Position numbers and translations under genes: made by a program
Part shown: in pieces, positions 7,276-14,458 of the stretch
Position numbering within the stretch: position 1 is the stretch's first letter
Layout of the letters: every line of letters starts with the position of its first letter
Source: DATARH01 sp035935235
Lineage (GTDB): Bacteria > Pseudomonadota > Alphaproteobacteria > ATCC43930 > CGMCC-115725
Reading direction: 5' to 3'
Length of the DNA stretch: 16,828 bases
NCBI GenBank assembly: GCA_035935235.1
Contig: DASYXG010000347.1
Location: 1 to 16,828, forward strand
The notes under the pieces: model-generated
Database searches by the model: none
What the model saw: only the letters and a program-made list of their open reading frames with translations
What the model was told of the DNA's origin: nothing

Positions 7276-7650
7276 TCATTCCGCCGCCTGGGGCGCGGAT
7301 AGTGCCGACTTGGCGTTTTCGACGATCGCCGCGAATGCCTCCGGCTCGCGGATCGCGATGTCGGACAGCACCTTGCGGTCGAGCTCCAGCCCCGCGAGCT
7401 TCAGCCCGTGGATGAACTGCGAATAGGTCATGCCGTGCTCGCGCACCCCGGCATTGATCCGTTGGATCCACAGTCCGCGAAAATCGCGCTTCTTGTTGCG
7501 CCGGTCGCGGTAGGCGTAGCGCAGCGCCTTCTCGACCTTTTCGAGCGCGATCCGGTAGGCCTTGCTGCTGCGGCCGCGATAGCCCTTGGCAAGGTCGAGG
7601 ACCTTCTTGTGGCGCGCGTGCGTCGTCGTTCCGCGTTTGACCCGGGCCAT
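7276..7650 (-). CDS. rplT: 50S ribosomal protein L20
   Basis: L20 is an early assembly protein of the large subunit that binds 23S rRNA; in E. coli it also represses its own operon by binding the rpmI leader mRNA. The 124-residue product is slightly longer than the usual 117-120 because of a short Ala-rich C-terminal tail (SALSAPQAAE). The basic N-terminal extension MARVKRGTTTHARHKKVL (1-18) and the YRGRSSKAYRIALEKVEKAL (24-43), YRDRRNKKRDFRGLWI (47-62) and NAGVREHGMTYSQFIHGL (66-83) blocks are diagnostic. The ATG starts 3 bases after the rpmI stop; its Shine-Dalgarno GAGGGG (7663-7658) lies inside the end of rpmI, so the two are tightly coupled. A REP-like palindrome and a terminator follow. 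Confidence 0.98.
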   Translation of the reverse strand: MARVKRGTTTHARHKKVLDLAKGYRGRSSKAYRIALEKVEKALRYAYRDRRNKKRDFRGLWIQRINAGVREHGMTYSQFIHGLKLAGLELDRKVLSDIAIREPEAFAAIVENAKSALSAPQAAE

Positions 7651-7653
7651 GGC

Positions 7654-7857
7654 TCAGCCCCTCAGATACGGCATATAGGTGAGAACGAGCTTGGCGTCGC
7701 CCGGCTGCAACGTCACCGTGCCGCGCGCCTTGCGCTTCATCTGCTTGGGCTTCGAGATCAGGCGATGGCGCTTGTGCGCGACATTCATCTTGATCTTGCC
7801 AGACGCGGTGCGGCTAAAGCGCTTCTTCGCGCCGCTCTTGGTCTTCAACTTGGGCAT
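7654..7857 (-). CDS. rpmI: 50S ribosomal protein L35
   Basis: L35 is a small basic protein of the large ribosomal subunit. The product has 67 residues, the normal size, beginning MPKLKTKSGAKKRF and continuing with SGKIKMNVAHKRHRL, KPKQMKRKARGTV and ending LTYMPYLRG. The frame stays open to an ATG at 7890, but the family N-terminus and a Shine-Dalgarno AGGAA (7868-7864), 6 bases upstream, fix the start at 7857. It is the first gene of the minus-strand operon rpmI-rplT. In most bacteria infC precedes it; here the gene upstream is a divergent glycosyltransferase and rpmI has its own promoter. Confidence 0.97.
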   Translation of the reverse strand: MPKLKTKSGAKKRFSRTASGKIKMNVAHKRHRLISKPKQMKRKARGTVTLQPGDAKLVLTYMPYLRG

Positions 7858-7937
7858 TTCCAATTCCTGTAGCTGGGGACGGCCAGGCATGCCCTATGGG
7901 CGCTTTCGCGCAGGCCCGCCGCCCGATTGAGCCGCGG

Positions 7938-7966
7938 GTTATACCGGCGCGACCCCGCGAAAGCAA
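7938..7966 (-). promoter_or_regulatory. Sigma-70 promoter of rpmI-rplT
   Basis: On the minus strand TTGCTT (7966-7961) and TATAAC (7943-7938) are separated by exactly 17 bases. A start near 7931 would give a 5' leader of about 70 bases before the rpmI ATG, enough for the kind of L20-binding leader structure known in enterobacteria, though I cannot show one. It is the best-looking promoter on this strand. Confidence 0.65.
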
Positions 7967-8019
7967 GGCGCGGGCGCGCGCTTCTGGCCTCGCCGCGGTG
8001 GAATTGGCATCATGTGCCC

Positions 8020-8970
8020 ATGCCTCGCGTCAGCTACATCGTCACCGTCTACAACAAGGTGCCGTTGCTGCCCTTCGTGGTGGCGGGCCTTGCGGCGCAG
8101 CAGGGCGATTTCGAGCGCGAGTTCATCTTTGTCGACGACGGGTCCAGCGATGATAGCGTCGGGGTGGTGCGGCGGCTGACAAGTGGCTGGGGCGATGTCA
8201 CCATCGTCGAGCAGAAGAACGCTGGGCCTTCGGCGGCGATGAATGTCGGGTTGCGCCTGGCGAAAGGCGATTTCATCAAGCCGATGGACGGCGACGATCT
8301 GCTGCTGCCCTGGGCGACCCGGCGACTCATCGAGGCGATCGAGACAACCGGCTGTGACGCAGCCTTTAGTCCGTCGGCAGCGCCCTACGATCCGGCTGAT
8401 TCGCCCGAGGACGCGCTGGCGTCGTGTCGCCCTGCGCCGGGGCCGATCGAACGATGCGACGACATGCTGCGCCGCTCGCTCCACCGGGCGCAAACGAACC
8501 CGACCTGCTGGCTGGCGCGCGGCGAGACGGTGCGCCGCAGCGGCGGCTGCGACGAGCGCGTCTTTATCCAGGATTATTCGATCGAGCTTCGCCTGGCGGC
8601 GCAGGGCGCCTTTGCCCGGGTGCCCGAGGGGCTGTTCCGCTCGCCGCGCGAGGCGCCGGGGCGGCTTTCCGACAACCAAGCCCAGACACTCCACGACATG
8701 AACCTGGCGCTGGCGCATTTCATCAACGAGCGACCCGAACTACCGAGAGGACTTGCGCGGCTCGGCTTTTCCCGCGCGGCGGCGCGGGCCTCGACATGGG
8801 CGCGCCGGCGCGGCGGCAAGGGAATCGGCTCGCCCGAGTTCCGGCTGATGTGCGGTGCGCGGCTCCGCCTCCTGCCGCCCTCGCCGGAAAATTTGCGGGC
8901 GACCTGCGCGCCGTTCGCCGCAACCAACCGCATCCGCATTCCCGACGGGGGTGCGATAATGCGGCGCTGA
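8020..8970 (+). CDS. Family 2 (GT-A) glycosyltransferase
   Basis: This is a 316-residue inverting-type glycosyltransferase that would move a sugar from a nucleotide-sugar donor. The N-terminus is a classic GT2 start (MPRVSYIVTVYNK). The fold shows FIFVDDGSSDDS (36-46), KNAGPSAAMNVG (66-77) and the metal-binding DGDD (90-93). The C-terminal part is less conserved; QDYSIELRLA (about 184-193) sits where the catalytic acidic region is expected. No transmembrane segment is evident, so it is probably cytoplasmic or peripheral. The acceptor is unknown. The frame continues upstream to 7927, but GT2 homology begins at 8020; GTG at 8014 is an alternative and neither has a clear Shine-Dalgarno. The gene diverges from rpmI, and its stop overlaps the ATG of the next gene (TGATG), so the two are probably co-translated. 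Confidence 0.9.
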   Translation: MPRVSYIVTVYNKVPLLPFVVAGLAAQQGDFEREFIFVDDGSSDDSVGVVRRLTSGWGDVTIVEQKNAGPSAAMNVGLRLAKGDFIKPMDGDDLLLPWATRRLIEAIETTGCDAAFSPSAAPYDPADSPEDALASCRPAPGPIERCDDMLRRSLHRAQTNPTCWLARGETVRRSGGCDERVFIQDYSIELRLAAQGAFARVPEGLFRSPREAPGRLSDNQAQTLHDMNLALAHFINERPELPRGLARLGFSRAAARASTWARRRGGKGIGSPEFRLMCGARLRLLPPSPENLRATCAPFAATNRIRIPDGGAIMRR

Positions 8971-9899
8971 TGGCGATCCTCTTCAAATCGACCCCGGCCG
9001 CGACCGGGCGCTGGCGGCCGTTTCTGAACAAGGCGTGGCCCGACCGCGATCTGCGCTTCTGGCCGGAGATCGGCGACAAGACAGCGATCAACTATGCGCT
9101 GGTCTGGCATCCCGAGCCCGGGCTGCTCGCGAGCCTGCCGAACCTTCGTCTGATCGTGTCGCTCGGCGCCGGGGTCGACCACATCCTAAACGACCCCGCG
9201 CTGCCGGCTCGCGTGCCGATCGTGCGTTTGGTCGACCCCTATATGACGCGGGCGATGAGCGAATACGTCGCGCTGCAGGTGCTGCGCCTGCATCGTCAGG
9301 ATTTCCTCTATCGCGCGCAGCAGGCGGCGGGCGATTGGCGCGAGCACAATCAGAAGAACGCGGCCGAGCGGGCGGTCGGCATTCTCGGCTTTGGCGCGCT
9401 CGGGCAGGATGCGGCGGCGAAACTCAAGGCATTGGGGTTCGACGTTGCCGGCTGGAGCCGGTCGGGCCGCGCGGTGCCAGGCTTTGCCACCCATGGCGGC
9501 CCGGCCGGACTCGACGCGCTGCTCGCGCGCAGCGAGATCCTCGTCTCGCTGCTACCGATGACGCCGCAGACCGAAAACATTCTCAATGCCGGGCTTTTCG
9601 CGCGGCTGCCGCGCGGTGCCGGGCTGGTCAATGCCGGCCGCGGCCGGCAGCTGGTTGAGGCCGATCTGCTGGCGGCACTCGATTCAGGGCAGATTTCCGC
9701 CGCGGTGCTCGATGTGTTTCGCGAGGAACCGCTGCCGCCGGCGCATCCGTTTTGGCGTCACCCGCGTATCATTGTCACGCCGCATGTCGCGGCCGAGACG
9801 CACCCGCCGACCGCGACAGCGATCATCGCCGCCGCGATCCGCGACCTCGAAGCCGGTCGCCCGGTCGCCAATCTCGTCGATGCCGCGCGCGGTTACTGA
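8970..9899 (+). CDS. ghrA: Glyoxylate/hydroxypyruvate reductase A-type D-2-hydroxyacid dehydrogenase
   Basis: GhrA-type enzymes reduce glyoxylate and hydroxypyruvate with NAD(P)H in the cytoplasm. The 309-residue product has the usual length and matches GhrA landmarks: YALVWHPEPGLLASLPNL (42-59), SLGAGVDHIL (64-73), the Rossmann motif GFGALG (140-145), WSRSG (162-166), and the catalytic residues R224 (NAGRGRQ), E253 (REEP) and H272 (TPHVAAETHP). It ends VDAARGY, like E. coli GhrA. The Arg in WSRSG after the nucleotide-binding strand suggests NADPH preference. The ATG overlaps the preceding TGA by one base (TGATG). The stop is one base from the stop of the convergent LLM oxidoreductase, with no terminator between. 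The link to a glycosyltransferase has no obvious metabolic meaning. Confidence 0.92.
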   Translation: MAILFKSTPAATGRWRPFLNKAWPDRDLRFWPEIGDKTAINYALVWHPEPGLLASLPNLRLIVSLGAGVDHILNDPALPARVPIVRLVDPYMTRAMSEYVALQVLRLHRQDFLYRAQQAAGDWREHNQKNAAERAVGILGFGALGQDAAAKLKALGFDVAGWSRSGRAVPGFATHGGPAGLDALLARSEILVSLLPMTPQTENILNAGLFARLPRGAGLVNAGRGRQLVEADLLAALDSGQISAAVLDVFREEPLPPAHPFWRHPRIIVTPHVAAETHPPTATAIIAAAIRDLEAGRPVANLVDAARGY

Positions 9900-9900
9900 C

Positions 9901-10956
9901 CTATAGCAGCCTCGCGAGCAGGTCACGCAGCGCTGCTCTATCTGCTTCGCCCGCGACGGGAATGGCAAATTCGAGATGGCTGGCAATGCGGGAAAACCGC
10001 TGCCTCAGCTTGCCGGCGATCTCGTCATGGGTGCCGATCACCGCGTAGTGGTCGAGCATCTCGTCGCTGATGAACGCCGGCATCTCGTCCCAGCGCTGCG
10101 CCCGCGAATAGGCCTGCAAGGTGTGCGCGACCTCGCCGTATCCTTGCGACTCGAAGGCGATCAGGTAGGTCGGGGTCGAGGCGTAAAAAGCGATGCGCGC
10201 GCGCACGTCGAGCACTCGCGCGTCGAGCCCAACCTTGTCCGGCGCAGTGGCGATCAGCGGCATCACCGCCATCTCGAATTTGGCGAAGTCACGGCCGGCC
10301 TTGACGGCGCCCTTCCGCGCTGCCGGCAGCATCACCTCCTCGATATAGCGCGGCGTGCACACCGGATGGGCGCGGATGCCATCGGCCACCTCGCCGGCAA
10401 TCTGGCACATGAACGGGTTGACCGCGGCCAGCTGGATCGGGATGTCGGGATTCGCGATCGGCGGCGGCGCGAATAGCGGCACCATCAGGTTCAAATTATA
10501 GTGCTCGCTGCGGTAATCGAGCTTGGCGCCGCCGGCTTGCCAGCACGCCCAGATCGCCCGCAGCGCGCCGACATAGTCGCGCATCCACGGGCCGGGCGGC
10601 GCCCATTTCATGCCGAAGCGGCGCTCGATATGGCCCTTGACCTGGCTGCCGAGCCCCAAGGTTAAACGCCCCTTCGAGAGGCGCTGCAACGTCCACGCGG
10701 CAAGCGCCGTTACCGCCGGCGCGCGCGGAAATGCAATGGCAACGCCGGTCGCCAGACCAATCCGGCTCGTCGCCTGAGCCGCCAACGACAGCACGATGAA
10801 CGGATCGTCCTTGGTCTCCTCGCAGACGATGCTGTCATAGCCGAGCGCCTCGGCAAGCCGCGCCTCTTCGCCGACGCGATCGAGATCGAGCCGCGTTTCC
10901 GTCGCCCGCAGCCCTGGATCGAGATTGCCCAGCGGCAGCTGGGTTTCGATCTTCAC
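9901..10956 (-). CDS. LLM-class (F420-dependent-like) flavin oxidoreductase, MSMEG_2256-type
   Basis: This 351-residue protein belongs to the luciferase-like monooxygenase superfamily, whose members use FMN or F420 on varied substrates. Recognisable blocks: EEARLAEALGYDSIVCEET (30-48), DPFIVLSLAAQATSRIGLATGVAIAF (51-76), LSKGRLTLGLGSQVKGHIERRFGM (93-116), then PDIPIQLAAVNPFM and EVADGIRAHPVCTPRYI in the second half. I recognise this as the subfamily annotated as F420-dependent oxidoreductase MSMEG_2256; whether this organism makes F420 cannot be told here. The frame is open further upstream (to 11070), but that stretch lies inside the peptidase gene and reads as Arg-rich shadow. GTG at 10956-10954, forming a GTGA overlap with the upstream stop, fits the family start MKIETQLPLG. 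It is coupled to the M17 peptidase gene. Confidence 0.88.
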   Translation of the reverse strand: MKIETQLPLGNLDPGLRATETRLDLDRVGEEARLAEALGYDSIVCEETKDDPFIVLSLAAQATSRIGLATGVAIAFPRAPAVTALAAWTLQRLSKGRLTLGLGSQVKGHIERRFGMKWAPPGPWMRDYVGALRAIWACWQAGGAKLDYRSEHYNLNLMVPLFAPPPIANPDIPIQLAAVNPFMCQIAGEVADGIRAHPVCTPRYIEEVMLPAARKGAVKAGRDFAKFEMAVMPLIATAPDKVGLDARVLDVRARIAFYASTPTYLIAFESQGYGEVAHTLQAYSRAQRWDEMPAFISDEMLDHYAVIGTHDEIAGKLRQRFSRIASHLEFAIPVAGEADRAALRDLLARLL

Positions 10957-12329
10957 CCGAACCGCTCGGCGATGTGCGCGTAGACCGCGCGCAGCGTCTG
11001 CGCCTCGGCGCCTTCGGGCCGGCCGGGACGCGAGCGTTGGTTCCATGCCATCACGTCGAGATGCGCCCACGGCACCTTGGGATCGACGAACTCATTGAGA
11101 TAGAGCGCCGCGGTGATCGCACCGCCCTGCGGGCCGTCGGAGACGTTGTTGAGGTCGGCGATCTTGCTGTCGATCAGACGCCGGTAGGGCTTGTAGAGCG
11201 GCAGCCGCCACATCGGGTCGTCCTCCGCCTGCCCGGCGGCGATCAGCGCGCTCGCCAGCCCATCGTCGTTGCAGAATAGCGCCGGCAGCTCGGGGCCGAG
11301 AGCCACCCGCGCCGCGCCGGTCAGCGTCGCGCAATCGACGATCATTTCCGGCTTCTCGTCGGAGGCCTCGGCCAGCGCGTCGCACAGGATGAGGCGGCCC
11401 TCGGCATCGGTGTTGCCGATCTCGACGGTCAGCCCCTTGCGCGTCTTGATAATGTCGCGCGGCCGCATCGCATTGCCCGACACCGAGTTCTCGACGCAGG
11501 GCAGCAGCACCCGAAGCCGCACCTTGAGCCCGGTCTGCATGATCGCCTGGCCGAGGCCGAGCATGATCGCCGCGCCGGCCATATCCTTTTTCATGTTGAG
11601 CATGCCCGAGGCGGGCTTCAGGTCTAGCCCGCCCGAGTCGAAGCACACACCCTTGCCGACCAATGTCACCTTGGGCGCGTTATCGTCGCCCCAAGTGATA
11701 TCGGCCAGCCGCGGCGGTCTGGTGCTGGCGCGGCCGACCGCGTGGATCGTCGGGTAGTTCTTGTCGATCAGCTTGTCGGCGACGATGATTTTGCAGCGCG
11801 CACCTTCGTTCTTCGCAAGCTTTTGCGCTGCGTCGGCCAATTCCTCGGGGCCCATGTCAGAAGCCGGCGTCGTGGCCAGATCGCGGGCGAGGAAAACGCC
11901 GCCGGCGAGCCGCTCGACGAGACCGCGATCGGCACCTTTTGGCCACAACAGCCGCGCTTTTCCCTTCGGTTTGTCGTGATAACGGGTGAAGCGGTAGGTG
12001 CCGAGCGCCCATCCCAGTGCGAGGCGGCTGGGATCGCCGCCTTCGGGAACGGGATCGAGCCGGTAAACGCCTTCGGGCAAGGTCTCGGAGAGGCCGGCGA
12101 TTGCCCACATCATCGCATCGCTGTCGCTGGCGCCGACCAGCACGCGGCCGAGCTTGCCCTTCTCGTCCGGCACCAGCGCGACCTTGCCGGCCTCACCGGT
12201 GAATCCGGTCGCCTGCGCCCAGTCGCGCTCCCGCATCGACGCGCTTTCACGCCATTGCGGCAACTGCGCCTTGCTCAGCACAGTCAGCGGTACCGCGCCG
12301 CCATCCTTGTCGATCAACAAAAAAGCCAT
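10953..12329 (-). CDS. Leucyl aminopeptidase, M17 family
   Basis: M17 enzymes are cytoplasmic two-metal aminopeptidases that release N-terminal residues from peptides. The product is 458 residues: a variable N-terminal domain (about 1-150) and the conserved catalytic domain. All active-site residues can be placed at a constant offset of 44 from E. coli PepA: metal ligands K226, D231, D249, D308 and E310, and catalytic K238 and R312, within VGKGVCFDSGGLDLKP (224-239), NMKKDMAGAA (245-254) and NTDAEGRLILCDAL (306-319). DCATLTGAARVALG (332-345) is also typical. The frame runs to 12392, but ATG 12329 (MAFLLIDKDGG) has GAGG 8 bases upstream (12341-12338) and is preferred. It heads a two-gene unit with the LLM oxidoreductase and is divergent from a small exported protein gene. 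Confidence 0.95.
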   Translation of the reverse strand: MAFLLIDKDGGAVPLTVLSKAQLPQWRESASMRERDWAQATGFTGEAGKVALVPDEKGKLGRVLVGASDSDAMMWAIAGLSETLPEGVYRLDPVPEGGDPSRLALGWALGTYRFTRYHDKPKGKARLLWPKGADRGLVERLAGGVFLARDLATTPASDMGPEELADAAQKLAKNEGARCKIIVADKLIDKNYPTIHAVGRASTRPPRLADITWGDDNAPKVTLVGKGVCFDSGGLDLKPASGMLNMKKDMAGAAIMLGLGQAIMQTGLKVRLRVLLPCVENSVSGNAMRPRDIIKTRKGLTVEIGNTDAEGRLILCDALAEASDEKPEMIVDCATLTGAARVALGPELPALFCNDDGLASALIAAGQAEDDPMWRLPLYKPYRRLIDSKIADLNNVSDGPQGGAITAALYLNEFVDPKVPWAHLDVMAWNQRSRPGRPEGAEAQTLRAVYAHIAERFG

Positions 12330-12542
12330 CGCCCTAACCTCATATCCTGCTCTCCCCAGCATGCCCTCGGTGAGGCAGCCATGCCAATGCATGGTATCCA
12401 GTCAACCTCAACTTCTGCTTCCTGACACGATGCTGTCGCGCGTGCCGCCACGGCGATCGTCGGCCGACGCCCCAAAAGGGGCAGACCGAAGTTGATTTGT
12501 CCCACGAGATGCCTAAACCTGATCGCCGCGTGAACGTGATGT
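12330..12542. other. Divergent intergenic region between the M17 peptidase and the exported protein
   Basis: Two small perfect inverted repeats are visible: CCATGC-CAAT-GCATGG (12379-12394), a candidate operator dyad, and GCCCC-AAAA-GGGGC (12469-12482). For the plus strand a weak promoter can be drawn as TTGATT (12492-12497), a 16-base spacer and TAAACC (12514-12519). I do not see a convincing minus-strand promoter for the peptidase. No gene is supported here. Confidence 0.35.
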
Positions 12543-12547
12543 GAGGG
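12543..12547 (+). promoter_or_regulatory. Ribosome binding site that decides the start of the small exported protein
   Basis: GAGGG lies 5 bases before ATG 12553. It makes this ATG the start rather than the in-frame GTG at 12541, which overlaps the motif. The choice yields a compact signal peptide. Confidence 0.65.
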
Positions 12548-12552
12548 TACAA

Positions 12553-12921
12553 ATGCTCGCCAGGCTCTCCGTCGCTTTGATTCTCGGCGCGCTGGTGCTT
12601 TGGGGAGGGCCAGCGGCCGCGGATGATTGCCGCAAAGTCAACTTGGATGATCAGCATCCGAGCGCCCCGATCGGCGCCCAGCCGAAAATCAAGAATCTCG
12701 GGCCAGGGGAAGTTTACATCAGCCTTGCGTCCGCGCGAGTGGAGGACCTGTCGGACGATCCGAATGATATTGTTCGGGTCACCGGCTTCGTGCTTGGTCC
12801 GGGCGGTGCGGTCGGGCCAGGAAGCGGACACATCGTGGTGAGCGTCGACAACTCGACCTATGTTGTGCAACTGACGAAACGGGCAGTCGCTGCGACTGTC
12901 GAAATCTGCGGTCAGCCCTGA
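12553..12921 (+). CDS. Small exported protein of unknown function with two cysteines
   Basis: I do not recognise this 122-residue protein. Residues 1-23 are a clear Sec signal peptide: M-L-A-R, hydrophobic LSVALILGALVLW, then GGPAAA before DD, so the mature protein of about 99 residues should be periplasmic or surface-exposed. The mature part has only two cysteines, C26 near its start and C119 near its end, well placed for one disulfide that would close the domain. It is rich in Val, Gly and Asp, with likely beta-strands (GEVYISLASARVEDL, IVRVTGFVL, GHIVVSVDNSTYVVQL, AATVEICG), suggesting a small beta-sandwich. It has no transmembrane segment after the signal peptide and no lipobox. It is probably monocistronic: a weak hairpin follows, and the GST gene starts 83 bp downstream. 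Confidence 0.75.
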   Translation: MLARLSVALILGALVLWGGPAAADDCRKVNLDDQHPSAPIGAQPKIKNLGPGEVYISLASARVEDLSDDPNDIVRVTGFVLGPGGAVGPGSGHIVVSVDNSTYVVQLTKRAVAATVEICGQP

Positions 12922-12926
12922 AGGCA

Positions 12927-12943
12927 GGCCTCATTGCGAGGCC
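12927..12943 (+). terminator. Weak hairpin after the exported-protein gene
   Basis: GGCCTC (12927-12932) and GAGGCC (12938-12943) form a 6-bp stem with loop ATTGC, five bases after the TGA. There is no T-run, so it may only protect the mRNA end. Confidence 0.35.
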
Positions 12944-13004
12944 GATTGCCGCGCGGTTGCGTTAGCGTCACTGTACGAAACTCCATCCGAGCCGGGGACA
13001 GCCG

Positions 13005-13661
13005 ATGGCCGATCTGACCATCTATGTCGGCAACAAGAACTACGCGTCGTGGTCGCTACGCGCCTGGCTGGCGTTGAAGGCGACCGGCGAGCCGTTCGAG
13101 GAGGTGGTGATCCCGCTGTTCCAGCCAGGCAGCAAGGAGACGCTTCTCAAATACTCGCCCGCGGGCAAGGTGCCGGCGCTGCATCATGGCGACGTGATGG
13201 TGTGGGATAGCTTGGCGATCTGCGGCTATCTCACCGAGAAATTCCCCGCCGCCGGTCTGTGGCCCGACGACCCCGGAGCGAAGGCGGTGGCGCGCTCGAT
13301 CAGCGCCGAGATGCATTCGGGCTTTCAGGCGCTGCGGGGACAGTTTCCGATGAATATCCGTTCGAGCTTCCCCGGCCGCGAGGTCAGCCCGGAGGCGCAG
13401 GCCGACATCAACCGGATCATGGCGATTTGGCGCCAATGCCGTACCCACTTTGGCGAGGGCAACGGCGATTTCCTCTTCGGCCGGTTCACCATCGCCGATG
13501 CGATGTATGCGCCGGTGGTGACCCGTTTCCGCACCTACAAGTTCGATCTTGAGGGCGAGGCCGATGCCTATTGCGAGACGATCATGGCGATGCCGGCGAT
13601 GCAAGAATGGGCCGGCGCGGCGAAAAACGAGCCGATGATCATCGATCAGTACGAATTCTAG
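13005..13661 (+). CDS. Glutathione S-transferase family protein
   Basis: This is a 218-residue cytosolic GST-fold protein. The N-terminal thioredoxin-like domain (about 1-82) begins with LTIYVGNKNYASWSLRAWLA, where the Ser in NYASWS is the likely thiol-activating residue of this bacterial subgroup. GKVPAL carries the cis-proline (P57), and WDSLAI has the D68-S69 pair that usually binds the gamma-glutamyl group of glutathione. The C-terminal helical domain includes GDFLFGRFTIADAMYAPVVTRF, with the conserved N-capping and hydrophobic staple region. The start ATG has GGGGA (12994-12998) 6 bases upstream. Its physiological substrate cannot be told. Its TAG overlaps the stop of the convergent hydrolase gene by sharing CTAG. 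Confidence 0.93.
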   Translation: MADLTIYVGNKNYASWSLRAWLALKATGEPFEEVVIPLFQPGSKETLLKYSPAGKVPALHHGDVMVWDSLAICGYLTEKFPAAGLWPDDPGAKAVARSISAEMHSGFQALRGQFPMNIRSSFPGREVSPEAQADINRIMAIWRQCRTHFGEGNGDFLFGRFTIADAMYAPVVTRFRTYKFDLEGEADAYCETIMAMPAMQEWAGAAKNEPMIIDQYEF

Positions 13662-14434
13662 AACGTCAGCTCGTCGAGCACCCGCGCCAGCCGGACAAGG
13701 TCCTGGTCGCGCGACAAGCGGTGGTCGCCGTCCTTGACCAGGGTCAGCTCGACATCCGTGCTTTGCAGCCGCTCGGCGAGCTTGAGGCTCTGCTCCCACG
13801 GCACCGAGCGGTCGTCCATCCCGTGCAGCAGCCGCACTCTACAGGTCAGCGGGATCGGATCGCGCAGCACCAGGTTGCGGTTGCCGTCCTCGATCAGCGT
13901 TCGCGTATAGAGATGGCCGGCGGGATCGAATTCCGAGGGCACAATGATGCGGCCCTTTTCGTAAAACTCACGCCGCTGCTCCTCGCTGAACCGCAGCGGC
14001 ATCAGGTCGGTTGTGGCGTCCGGCGCCGCGGCGATCCCGACAAGGCCGACGACCCGCTCGGGCCGCGCCAGCGCCGCCAGAACCATGATCCAACCGCCCA
14101 TACTCGAGCCGACGAGGATTTGCGGTCCCTCGGTCAGCGAATCGAGCACCGCGACCGAATCGTCGCGCCACCGCGACACCGTGCCCTCGGCGAAATCGCC
14201 ACACGATGCGCCATGGCCGAAATAATCGAACCGCACATAGGCGCGTCCGTGCCGACGGCAATAATCCTCTAGAAACAAGGCCTTGTTTCCGGTCATGTTG
14301 GAACGGAAGCCGCCGAGGAAAACAATGCCTGGCGCCGCGCCGCCCAGCCGGTGGTAGGCGATTGTCGCTCCTGCCGGTCGTGCTAGACTCGCGGCGCTGG
14401 CGTTGCGCACCGTATGCGTGTCGGGCGTTGGCAT
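13658..14434 (-). CDS. Alpha/beta hydrolase, ABHD10-like thioesterase/esterase
   Basis: This 258-residue serine hydrolase resembles the ABHD10 family (mitochondrial acyl-protein thioesterase in animals). The core matches closely from memory: FLGGFRSNMTGNKALFLEDYC (39-59), VRFDYFGHGASCGDFAEGT (67-85), then GPQILVGSSMGGWIM (103-117) with nucleophile S111 in GSSMG, and ARPERVVGLVGIAAAPD (123-139). The acid is D207 or D208 in HGMDDRSVP, and the base is H238 in DGDHRLS. No signal peptide is seen, so it is probably cytoplasmic. The frame extends to 14875, but the extra part is antisense to a glycosyltransferase and reads as low-complexity shadow. MPTPDTH at 14434 is the sensible start, although no strong Shine-Dalgarno precedes it. 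Its natural acyl substrate is unknown. Confidence 0.9.
   Translation of the reverse strand: MPTPDTHTVRNASAASLARPAGATIAYHRLGGAAPGIVFLGGFRSNMTGNKALFLEDYCRRHGRAYVRFDYFGHGASCGDFAEGTVSRWRDDSVAVLDSLTEGPQILVGSSMGGWIMVLAALARPERVVGLVGIAAAPDATTDLMPLRFSEEQRREFYEKGRIIVPSEFDPAGHLYTRTLIEDGNRNLVLRDPIPLTCRVRLLHGMDDRSVPWEQSLKLAERLQSTDVELTLVKDGDHRLSRDQDLVRLARVLDELTF
14362..14389 (+). promoter_or_regulatory. Candidate promoter of the GT4-GT9 pair
   Basis: TTGTCG (14362-14367), a 16-base spacer and TAGACT (14384-14389), preceded by TG one base upstream, resemble a sigma-70 promoter with an extended -10. It lies inside the 5' part of the divergent hydrolase gene, as it must because the two start codons are only 24 bp apart. 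A start near 14396 would give a leader of about 60 bases. Confidence 0.4.
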
Positions 14435-14458
14435 GGGAATAAGCGCTACAGCAGCGAT

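Noticed and set aside
7193..7471. Possible pheM-like leader peptide in the frame running past rplT
   Set aside because: In the rplT-pheS gap it contains a single Phe codon and most of the frame is shadow of rplT, so it does not resemble a Phe-sensing leader.
10957..11070. Upstream extension of the LLM oxidoreductase frame
   Set aside because: The 38 extra residues are Arg-rich and lie inside the M17 peptidase coding sequence. The GTGA overlap start matches the family N-terminus.
12340..12870. 176-codon minus-strand open frame opposite the small exported protein
   Set aside because: It has no signal or family feature, while the plus strand shows a Shine-Dalgarno and a signal peptide. The frame also runs into the peptidase leader.
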